This document shows, one piece after another, positions 14,001 through 26,000 of a stretch of 64,000 nt of DNA. Numbering within the stretch: position 1 is the stretch's first letter; each line of letters opens with the position of its first letter. Position numbers and translations under genes: made by a program. The DNA is taken from assembly GCA_037951165.1 (NCBI GenBank), contig JBBDHG010000127.1:3419001-3483000 (forward strand). Direction: 5' to 3'. This stretch comes from Lophius americanus (lineage: Eukaryota > Chordata > Actinopteri > Lophiiformes > Lophiidae). The notes under the pieces were generated by a model that saw nothing but the letters and a program-made list of their open reading frames with translations, searched no databases and was not told the DNA's origin.

Positions 14001-17000
14001 GAAGGGAATTCTGCAACCAGCTCAATTACGCTGTTTGTGAGAGGTGAGCAAATTTAAAATGACGAGACAACAAGACAAGTCACACAGCATTTTGTTACTA
14101 CATCAGAAATATATGTGAGACAGGCGTAAACTAATGAATGTCCATCTTTTAATTTTACTGCAATATTGTTATTCTTCCATTACTAGAATATTCTTGCAAT
14201 AATGAAACTATATTTATCTCAATGCTTAATGCTTATGCAGGCTAACTCTATTTTACTTTTATAACTTGAAACTTGATGTCATAGTGCGGGGGGCTCACAG
14301 ACTTATAAGACTTACCAGTTATTTGAAGCACATTTCAAAAGGAGAATCTACAAAATCCACCTCATTCCAACGATGCCCATTTCCTGCTGTAGCTCAGGAG
14401 GCATGTTGAAGTACCCTTGAGCAAGTCATGAATGTCTGTTCCATTGCTGTGTGAGTAATGTATGAATGGTTATCGCTCCAGATGAGCAGGCGGTCTGGAA
14501 TATCCACAAGTATGAGAATGTGTTGTTGTCAAGCGCTATGAGTGGTTGGTTAGGACTAGCAAGGCATTAAATAATTAAATTCCATTTTCAGCTTTCACTT
14601 TGTGACAATAAGACTGATAATTACTATTTTATTTGCCAGCTAACGCTTAAATTTTGGATGTCAGGAGCGCACACTATGCGCACAAGCTCAAAGGAAGAAC
14701 CATCAGACTGGAAGGTTTGGGTTTGGCCTCTCTCCTCATCAATTTTGAATCATAATATATCCTCAATGTCTCAAATGTATTGAATGATAATGAATATAAT
14801 ACAGAATAAGACAGTGATAATATTATATAATCATATCATTATATCATTATAGTAAGGATCTGCTGTGGTCTGCAGCAGATCCGTGTTAACAAGATAACTT
14901 TAAAAATTATTTCATGGATCATTTTAAGATTTTATACCCTTATAACCTTAGTCCGAGAAAGAACTGGATAGGTTTTAGGAAAGGTCAGTTGCAAGGATAA
15001 ATTTTGAGTTTTTTCCACGGTGCTGACATGGAGAAAACTTTGTTTGAGAGGATGGATACAGTGGTGCAAAATGTGCAGGATTATACAGCCCTCTGAGCAT
15101 GATTGTGCTTCATATGGACACAATGCATATTTCAAGAGCTACAGCAGTTCAGAGAGGTAGCAGCGGACCAGGCAGCAGTGTCCAGAGAGTTACTGTAGCA
15201 TCTCATCTCTCACATCCTTTGTTGGCCTGTCTGTTTGGGCCAGTGAATAACAGGATGTAAATAACACTGCCGTTCATAGACTGTCTCCTCGGCTTGTACA
15301 CGTCAGAGATAATGCAAACTCCATTCCAGCCTGCACAAGAAGACACAGAATTCTGCGCAGTAGCGGCAAATCAGTGTACTGCATGGCAATGGCAGGCATA
15401 AAAAAATGTAATATCCTTGAAATTTGAGGTGGTATTTGCAAGCTCATTTGTGTCAGCCATGGAAATGCATAATCTCCTCTTCCTTGAAGGGGAAAGAAAT
15501 GATGTACTGCAAAATGGAGCGGCTAGGTTAAAGTGGAGGACAGAACCTACAGAAAGGCATCCTGGCTTAAACCGTGTGGAGGTTTAAGTGGGGATCAGAA
15601 CATGCAAACATGCCCTCTGGCTCGCTGCTGGCAGCGCTTGATGTGTCTTGTGCACTCAATATTCCTTTCAACATCTGTTATATTTTTCTATGCAGCTTTG
15701 CAGAAAGCTCTCGTTCTGATTAATCTGACCTTTGCTGGTGAACATTAGCATTAACATTGTATTTCCAGCTATACGTTGAAAATGCAATTTTTTTTCCACC
15801 AGAATCAATAAAGTTAATTGAATTACACCCAATCTACAAATGCCATGAGCACAGACTAGTAGTGATGTATTTTTAATTTGATGAGCCTTTGTAAAATGCA
15901 TGTAGCAAAATGAATCACAGGCTTTGCTTCCCTTCAGATGTTGGAAAAAAAAGATGTGCTGGCTTTTCCCCCTCTGTGCTCATTCTCAAAGCTGAAAAAA
16001 ACAGTACGGTTGGGAGGAAAAAAAAGGCAAAGCAAGCACAGGTAGATAAGGAAAGGGTGGGAAGAAGATACCAAAGGATAAGCAGAGAGAGAAGGAGCAG
16101 AGGCAAAAGAGAAAAGAAATGATATACAGTAAATGCTCTCTCGGCATGACTGCTTCTGGGTGTCTTCCACCTCTCCCTCTCTGCTCTATTTATAGCTCTA
16201 TGGGAAATTGCTGAGTGTGCTCTTCTGAGGGGTTTTGCTGTAATTGATTCAAAATGCAAGTTGTCTCTTTTGTGCTAAGAAAGGGGAGAAAAGGATACCA
16301 AGTCAGTAATATGGACGGAATATGTGTTAGGGTAAGACCAAGGTCCTTGCATTTTCTCAAATACTACTATAATACTATACTGACCAGATACTAAATAACT
16401 ATAATAAATACACTATCGTGATTAGAGTCAGAAAGTGGCTGTTATGCTGTGATCAGTGTTACGGGAACACACCGATGATATCCTCACCCTGAAGTCCATG
16501 GGTTGTGATTCATGCACAATGAAATGTGGACTGCCGTTAGCTCCGATCTTATATACCATGCATATGTTTGATTGCGCTGCAGTAAAAGCCATCTGCTATC
16601 AATTACAGCAATAAAAAAATGAAATCAATAATTTCTGGCTGGTTGAGAGCCATGACACCCATTAAAACACACAGTTCAAGACATTTTGCAATTTAAAACA
16701 CTCTACTCACTAGATTTCTCTTTATTTTCTCAAGGACATCGATGGAATGAGGTCAAGTAATGTTTCTCTTATACGGCTTATTAAAGTTAGTAGAAAATCA
16801 CGGCAGTATGTGTCCTTTGCATCAAATATCTGGGATTATGGATGTATGCAGCAGTTTTCTAGATACCGTGATGCAGTGAGGCGCCACGTTTTTTCAGTGT
16901 GGTGATTTTGATTAATCACATTCGGCTAATGCTATTGCTGACAGCTCCTCACAAATCCCGAAATGACACACCCCATATAGACATTCAGAAGCTGCTGACA

Positions 17001-20000
17001 TCATTTTATATGTTTTTTAACTGTGTTCATGCGCACACACTTTGGAGGGCTGCCCCTCTCTGTCAGTGTTTAAGTGCTTCAGTTTTAGGCACCATCATTT
17101 TTGCCAATGGCAGAAGAACATTTTGATATGTCTTCATTTATATGTTCCCATCCGAGGAATATATTCTTACATTAGTCTTTCCATAGGTACACTGTAAAAA
17201 GAGGAATAATTATATGCATTCATTCATCAACATTTTGTTTTTAATAGTGCAAGATTCTACCCTAAATGTAAATAAAAAAAATATAAAAGTGAAAATTCCT
17301 CAAATCTCCTTCAAAAGGCATTTTTTCATGGATTTAGCTTCAAAAACACCTAAAATATAATACAATAAATACTAAATTAAATTAAAATGTGATATTTGTT
17401 TTTTATTGGTGCACAAATCTGACATTATTTTTTTCCTGCTGTGTTTTAAGACAAATATTACATGTCGAAAAAAGAGAATTGTTGGTTATTTAAAAATATT
17501 ACTTCCACCAGTGACACAATTACATTAAGTCATTATAGGAAATTAATAGGTTGGACTCAAAAATACTTAATTCAATATAGGTAACTGCCTGAAGTAACTG
17601 CTTTAATTCATCATCAATTTTCTTTTTACAGTGCATTATTAGACCCCAGTATTATAAAAACGTGAACATTATTTAAATTTCTTTCAAACAATGTTTTTTT
17701 TCTTCATGGTTTTCTCTAAAAAAAATAAATTGTATGTTATCGGTGCAAGAATCTGACATTGATTTATTCCTACAGCCTTTTCGGACATATATCGCACATC
17801 GTAAAAAGAGAATTGTTGGTGATTTAAACAAATGACTTCCACTGTTGATACTGGTAAATTAAAATTATTTGCAACTTAAAGTTAGACTCAAAGATTTAAT
17901 TAAATTTAGGTTACCAGTTGATATAATTTATTATTAAGCTCATCAACAGTTTTCTGTTCCACGGTGCATGATTAGACCCCACAAGCATAAAAAACATAAA
18001 ATTCCAACTTTGGAAATTCTTCCAATTTTTTTCAAAATCAAATATTCATAAATTAAATGTTATACTTAATTTAATTGTATATTACCAGTGAAGAAAATTA
18101 TTATTATTTCTTTACTTTTTTTTTTATTACAGTTTACGTACATTGAGGGATATGTATCAAAACTTGCTGGGCAGAATTAATTGAGATTCCACATATGCTT
18201 TGTAGAGGCCCTATTGGTGTGGTTTTCATAAATAGTTTCTTAATTTAGCCTATTTTCACTTTCTTATGTACTTTAAACACTGTAAATTCTTACAGTGTAA
18301 GCCCAGCTTAAGACAAAGCTGAAAATGTGAGGTGACCAATCCTTCTCTGCTGTAGCCCCCAAACTGTGGAACGAGCTGCCCCACCCACCTTAGGTCAGCC
18401 CCTTACACTGCCTGTTTTTAAATCACGAGAGCAGCTCGTTTGTTTTGCGTGATCTGCTCACAAAGAATTGATCCAGGTGGGATAAGTAAGTAATGAAGTA
18501 GTTTGTATTGAATTGATTTGTATTTGTTGCTTGGCTTTTTACGACGGATGGTTGCTGTACATTTACTGCTTGTGGTCTCTTTGCTTTGCTTCAACATAAA
18601 CGTTGTGTTTTTTACTATGAGACCACACGATTCATTGATTGTGCATTACTTTGGTCAACGCTGTTTTTAAATGTGCTTATAAATAAAGTTGAATTGAGTT
18701 GAGTTGAGCTAAGTTAAGTTAAGTTCAGCTAAGTCGAGTTGAGTGGAGTTGAGTTGAGTTGAGTTGAGTTGAGTTGAGTTGAGTTGAGTTGAGTTGAGTT
18801 GAGTTAAGTTAAGTTAAGTTAAGTTAAGTTAAGTTAAGTTGAGCTGAGATGAGTTGAGCTGTTTAGAATTAGCTATAATGTGACAAAAACTATATTAACA
18901 CATAAAAAATGTGTACAAGCCAATCAGCAAAATTTGTTGTTGGTAGGGTGTTGGTGTGTGAAAGTGTGTGTGATAATCGGTGTTAAGATCATTAAGGTGG
19001 ATGGCAAAAACTTGGATGAATGAAACATAAACAGGAAAAACACAACTATTATTATCACCATTGTTGTTTTGTCCTTGTGTGACTCTACCAGTTTTCGGCC
19101 TCTTCACTAGATCAAACTTTTGACTGGTGCTGTAAACCAGAGAGGTTTCCTGTCCTCTTACTCTGCTTCTGCTTCACGTATTTGACATCACATCCGTTGT
19201 GTCTCTCCCTGTTCCGGATGTCTCAAAGCACAGTCTTTACATTGAGATGACTTCATGTGGAAAAGGAAACTCTGTCCTGAATGTGGAAAATTTTGACAGA
19301 TATTAAATACCAGAGATAAACTGTATAAGCTGACCTTTTTGTGCTGTTTTTCCAAAACATATGTTATAATATACATCAAGATAATGAATGTCTGTTATCA
19401 ATCAGGTTGTGATTGATAACAGACATGCTAAATGTTATAGTTTTGATTAGAGGTTAAGAAATGGATGCAATGAATGTGAGTCCTTAAAAACTGTAAGACC
19501 ATAACTAGTACGTGTGTGTGTCTGTGTGTGTTCCAGTGCGTGTGTGTGTCTGTGTGTGTTCCAGTGCGTGTGTGTCTGTGGGTGTGTGTTTGTGTCTGTA
19601 TCTGTGTTTGTATGCAAGAGGGGTTGGAGGTTAAATACTTTATTTTGGACGTTTGTTTCCTCCTACTTACTACACCACTGTCACTTGACCTTCATGACTG
19701 TGATGATGTCTTAGCTGTAGGAGTCATGTCATGTTGATGGTTTTGATGCCACAGTTTGTAGGTCATCTCACTCTCTGTATTTGGTGGATTGTGCTGTTTC
19801 TAATCCCTCATCTCTCTGCTCTCTTGTGTCTCCCTCCTTCCCCTCCTCTCTTGTCCCCTCTTTTCTTTCTCGTTGAACTTCTTCTCTCTTTCCTCCTGTT
19901 TGACCCCCTCTTTCCTCTCTGTATCTTTAAAAACTCCCCCCCCCCCCCTCCCCCTGTGTCTTGTTTTCCCTCCATCAGGTGTCCTAATGACTATACGGGG

Positions 20001-23000
20001 GACCACTGTCAAAACTCCGTCATGGCCGGTTTCTACAGTATGTCCATTTGCTCTTGTCTGTCTCCTTCTCACTGAGATGCTGCATGCTAAATAGAAGGGA
20101 TTGGACGAGGGGGGGGGGGCAGAGTGTGTGTATGGATGCGTGTGCGCGCGCGCTTGTTTGTGTGTGCGTGCATGCTTCTGTCGCCAACCCCTTCCTCTCC
20201 ATGTCTCCCCGGGTTCCTCTGTGGTGCTCCCCTGGTGACCCTCACAATCTAGACATTTTATAATGTAATAGAAGACATTTCTCTCATGAGTTCATCTCCT
20301 TGGAATCTTGTTAAATGTACATGACATTCTGGTTGCTTGACCTAGACAGATGCTAAAAAAATAAATTCCCCAGAATTGATAACGCTTAAATTTTAAATGT
20401 CACTATCTGTAAGCATTGAAACACACATATTCAGTGAAGATGCAGAGGAGACGTTGAATGAACACAGTCAACTATACAGAGGGTTGAAGTTACTGGATTT
20501 CATTGGAACGCCTCTTCACTTACTCTTTGTCGATGGTTCATTGGTGCTGCTTTGTTGTCTAGCTGCAAAAACATGATGTGGTAACAAACTTTTATGACAA
20601 GGATTGGTCAATCATTACTCTTTGCTGTCCTTCTTTTATCAGCAGAGAGTTCAAAAAAACAAATTGATATCGCTTCTGGGAGTAGGACTTGACTGACAAA
20701 TGTGGACATGTCTCAAATCCAAATAATTTGCCGAATGAATGAATATGTTCAACATTTCAAGTGATATCTGATGTTAATCTTTTGACGTCAGATAAACGTT
20801 ATCCGTTTGAGATTAGGATAAAAGCCTCTGTAGTTAATTATTTCACTCTAAGCACCCATGAATCATCTGATAAGATATATCATAATGACATGGAACCAAA
20901 TGTTGCTTTAAATGTTTGAAGTTTGACATGTTTTGCGTAACTGAATCAAAGGAATAGTTTGACCCATCAAGTGACATACAGCTTTGAAACAGTCAGACTA
21001 GCTTAGCGTAAACAATGGAATAAACTAGCCTTGATCCAGGAACGTAATCTACATGTAAAAATCTCTAAAGCTCAATAATTATACCCGCGGAAATTCTGGG
21101 AAATTATCGATTGCCATCGATCTTTCATGCCAAAGATCTTTCATGTTAACGTGTTAACTCAAAAGCTATTAAATGGATCATTTCCAAATTTTAAACCCAC
21201 TTAGACCTTAGTGTGAGGAATATGTGAATGGATTTTGGGAAAGGTCAATTGTATATTTCCGATACTAGGGGGAACTTTAGCTTCAGAATATTTGTCCATT
21301 AATTTCTCAACTGTTAGTCCAATTTAGTCCAAATGTAGTGCGTATGAATTAACTTGAGGACATATATCTTTTATAAATCATTATTACTAACTAGAGAGGG
21401 AGTTTTTACAAAACAACACTGTTTTTCGGACATAACTTCTTAACCATTGAATGAATTCCAAAATTGCTGCATGTGAATCAACTCTAGGAAATCTATTTTG
21501 TATATATCATATTTTACTCTTATAGCTAGTTTTTTGGTTACAACTTCACATTTAATTGGAGGAGCTTTATCCCACACCCCCATTCATTATGCTAGAATAA
21601 CAGGCTAGTCCATTGAGCGATAGGTATTTAAATGAGGCAGTATCCTGTGTTGCATTGGCAGTGGCACTGAAATACATATAGCCAGTAGTATTGTTACAAT
21701 CAGATGAAAAAGAGACCCCACGACAAGAAGCACTGCAAAGTGGCTTACTAATCCTTTGAGTTTGGCCTTATTACCCTCAGACAGAAAAAAAAACGTTTCC
21801 CCTCCACTGGCTGTGTCATCTGTTACCGGCCCAGCAATTACTTGGAGATAAAAATCAACCTCTTCTTCTTGTTTCCAGGTTTAGACACTGATGCTCCATG
21901 TCATGTTGACTTTTTTCAAGCCTGAATAATGACATTTTAAACCAAGACAAGGATACCATATCACACAATAAGAAATGTCTGCTTGTTTTGACTCCATCAT
22001 CAAACCTTGTCCACATGCTGAAACCTTTCTGTGTGATGCTGTATTTTGCATTTTGATAGTCTTTCAGCTAGTTTATATAACACTTTCTGCTGTGAATTTG
22101 TTACTGCCTGCTTTTCTATTAGTACAAATTTTTGAGTAGTTAATGCTATGGAGAGAGGAAATTGGCTGACTTCTCATCATCTTAATTTATGGCTGGTAAT
22201 GCATGCAAAACCATGGAAATTTGGAATGCTGGGAGGATTTCTGTTTAAATCTTTTGAAATGTTACAATAGCTATATGCAGCTGTAGTTTATTGATGCTTT
22301 TATCTGCTTTTACCTTCTAGCACTTTGAGATTTGATCCAAATGTAAAGTGCGTTATAAATTAAATGTATTATTATTATTATTAATAGTAGTAGTAGTAAA
22401 GTGCCACACAAGAGGTCTGCTGTAATCAAAACAAAGGTGCATAGCTGCCATTTATCAAACCAGTTAGAGAACTCACCCTCATTTTCAGTGCTAGCCTCAA
22501 CGACGGTACCTTGTTTTTATGTTGGAGAGTAACTCACTGCTTTTTGTCTTTTGTTCTTACTTTTTCCTTTTGACTTTTTTTGTATTTCTGTCTGATGATG
22601 TTTTGTCCAGAAATGAGGTCTAGCAAATATAGTAGTAGTTGATGTGGCTTCTTGTCTTGCTGTCTTTGTCCCTCTGCCTCTGCATGACCTGTCCTGCCTG
22701 TTTGCATCTCTTCTTTCTGCCTTTTGTTAATTTCCTCCCCTTTGATTTTCATTAGTTTAGTTTTTTTCAGTCATTTCTGGAGGACACAGAGCTGAGGCGG
22801 ACTGAGTTCTCTGTTACTGGACGGTACACATGTAGTGTAAATCGCTATAGTTGACAAGTACTAATTAAGTTATATGCTGGTTCAGTGCATTACAGAACAT
22901 GAAATAATAAATCTGTTCCAAAGTGGACATTATACCTGACCCTATCTGTCTCTTTCTTTTTACCATGACAACATTCTGCGCTGGCAGAGCTTCTCAGAAT

Positions 23001-26000
23001 TGAATTTATGGGTATGGAACATTATTATTCATTTTGCTGTGCTTAAAGGGTTTGCCAAGATTCTCTCACAGTCACACATTATTGTGCCACCTTCTTTCTA
23101 AAACCAACAACAGGGTCTCCCTCAACCTGCCCCCCTCCCCCCTTTCTCCTGCCCACTAACCTGCTTCAAGACATGTAATCTCCCCTCTACGCATGCAGCA
23201 AATTAACTGGTAATGATGCATTAACGAAGGAAAGAAGGGGTGAAATCAACCACAACGTAATGGGCTTAGTGCAAACCCAAGTTGTGTTTATCTGGACACC
23301 ATATCAGAGTAAATACAAGACTTTTTGTCCAAAAATCTTAACCTATTTCACATCATTGATAGATTCGAGTACCTGGCTCGTCTTCTGGGCTTTGGAAAAG
23401 TGGATATTGGCTTCATCAGCCTGCGAATGAAAACATGCAAGCTGCAAGTATTTTTGCGAAGTCCCTGACAACAAAGTCTGTCCTTATTATTCCGCCATTG
23501 ATTGACTCAGTGTCAGAGTCAAGAGCTCACCTGTCGTAAATCAAGATTGCTGTTGGCTCCGCTGTGCCACTGAGCTCGCCTTCCTATTTTCCATTGCCTT
23601 TCTGTATCAGCGACTCGTGACACGCACACAATGCCGGGCCAAAGCTTTCCCAGGCTTTATCAATCCCTGAAGAGGCCCTTTATTTAGAAACCAATGCCCC
23701 CTCCCATCATTGCCCCCCTTCCTCTCATTCAGTGGCGTGTCTAGAACTGTTTGAGGAAGTGGACAGGGGGAGATGTGAAGTTAGGTTAAGAAATACAGTG
23801 GACAGTTTTTTATTCACTTGCCCCTGCTCAAAGCTAAATTAAGGAATTATATGAATGAATTCAGCTGATCTATTTTACCTTATTTATAATCATATATTAC
23901 CCAGATACCTAGAAAGATAGTCACTTACAAAGATAGTCTTCAGCTATTGGTTGCTCATTGCATCTCATAAATGGGCCAATGTAGAGAGATCAGAGGTTTG
24001 ATGACAATGAAAAACAATGTTTGGCTGTCAAAGGCTTCAATTAGACCGTAACTAACAATCATGGGTCTCTGATATCCAGTTATTGTAAATAAGGGGATGA
24101 GGTCAGGTCAATCGTTGGTTTCCAGGGGACTAGTATCTCCAATGATCTGTCTCCTGGACCCATTGCTGCTGCTCCCCCCCCCCTTCCCCTCTTCCCCTTC
24201 CCCTTCCCCTTCTTCCTCCGCACCACTTCGCCTTTTCTCCTTTTATTCCACCCACTCTTCCCCTCATGTTCTGTTATGTCTGTTGCTCTTTTTGTCATTG
24301 TGTGGTCACGCTTGTCGTTCTGAGTGTTACACCACAGCAAGCCTAAAGTCTGAATACTGATACAGCAAGATTACTTAGTTTTCAAAGTTAGAGCTTAAGG
24401 ATTCTGGTCTAGTCCAGTGTGATGTGATCCAAATCTATCTAGGGATGATCTCAAAGAAATGAAAGTTCTGTAATCCACTCGACCCTGTCACCCCCAAAGA
24501 CTTTGTAGAGGAGTAATAGCAAATAGGAATAAGACTGATAGCACAGTTTGTTATTAGAAAATGATTAGGCCAAAACAGTATGGAAATGTTACTGTATTCT
24601 ACAGTATGTGCTGCCTTTGAAACAAGTAACTCCTGAGACAAGTAGGACAACAAAAAAAAACAGCCTGACAACTATTACATTATATTCATGAAGAACTCTA
24701 GAACTATGATCACAAGTTATTCTAATACATTTTATGACAACTTCATCCCAGCTCTAGACAGATCACTGATATCATAGGTTATTAATTTGACTTACTTTTC
24801 AAGCAAGGATAAGTTCTCTAAATCTGGGCTAAGACTACAGTAGCACTGGGTCAATCCTGGATCCACCTCTCCCGTCCTTCTTATGCTTGAGTTTTACTCC
24901 AGCAAACTGTTACACCATGCCAGTCTTGGTCAGTTTAAATCTGCTTCCATATGAGATGAATTGCTTGGACTCTGCATAATCAGGCAGAACTTACTCGATT
25001 CCGATTTTTTTCGTTTTTTTGCCTGTACGTGAAACAAATCTGATTTTCTGTCAGTGTTTCATGTACCCATAAAAATAATTTTAGATTAGTTTTGATTCCC
25101 TTTCATATGTCATCTAAATACTTTTATGCAAAAACATAATAAATCGATTGTTAATATTAAACCTAAGTCTTATACCAATTTTGAATCTAAATGTGTGTAT
25201 TATGAAACTAAATATTTAGCCAGTATATAAATTCTCTCTGCTGGTCATTGATAGTACCGGAGCAAAGGCTCACTCTGGTAACTGTAAAAATGACCAAATA
25301 TGAAGAAATCAGAACTTAACAGTTGAACAGTGTGTCCCTCCCTTTTTATAAACATGTATGACTAAAATATGGATTGCATTTATTACTTGTAAACTATTTT
25401 AAATAGTACAAGTGTATACCAGGAGCTTGTAACATCTTGTGGGGAGTGATCTTCTTTTTAGCCTGGCATTCTTCCAGTGAGCTTTGTGAACACAAGGATA
25501 TATGCTCTTAGAGGCCAGTGTGGTGTTAACACTTTGAACAAAAAAGGTTTATTTTCATTCAATGATCTCATCTATGCAGGCATGCTTTCAGATCCCTCCA
25601 GTGCCACCTGTCCTATTACATCCCCATGGCCATAGTACATACACTTGTTGAGGGACAGCAGGAAGTCTATGTCAGGATGTGTTTGTAAATATCTGCTTTT
25701 CATCTGAATATATATGAGCTTGTAGAATTACTTCTGTGTTGTGGTAACTATCGTGTAGATGAAACTGAAATGATATGATAGAGAAAACATATTTCAAAGA
25801 TAGCGCAGGGGATAGGATAACAGCAGTTGATACCGAGAAGCCTATGTCTGAATTTACCATCTATGGAATAGTGCTCATGGTTTTGTGTGTGTGTGTGTGC
25901 GTGTGTGTGTGTTTGTTTTGTGGCCGCCTGTCTGCAATGAATGAATTTGTGTGTGCATATGGACATATGTTTGTTGTTGTGTATGTACGTGTGTTTACAT

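Larger units (their letters stand above)
11114..19978 (+). other. nrg2: Large nrg2 intron splitting the EGF domain
   Basis: 8.9 kb between EGF cysteines 4 and 5. It contains a pentanucleotide array (11497-11790), SINE relic (14383-14585), dispersed repeat (14868-15010), a tandem duplication (17180-18150), L2-type relic (18300-18870) and a perfect hairpin (19388-19426). No alternative EGF exon was found by eye. 11800-14380 and 15020-17180 hold nothing recognisable. Confidence 0.75.
20038..22987 (+). other. nrg2: nrg2 intron before the microexon
   Basis: It is bounded by gtatgt and ggcag. It holds a G-run/GT-rich stretch (20108-20165), dispersed repeat copy 2 (21147-21260) and an L2-type tail (22285-22399). 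Confidence 0.75.

Noticed and set aside
24097..24360. 87-codon Pro/Ser/Leu-rich frame
   Set aside because: It is the translation of a C/T-rich tract in an nrg2 intron with no conserved domain.
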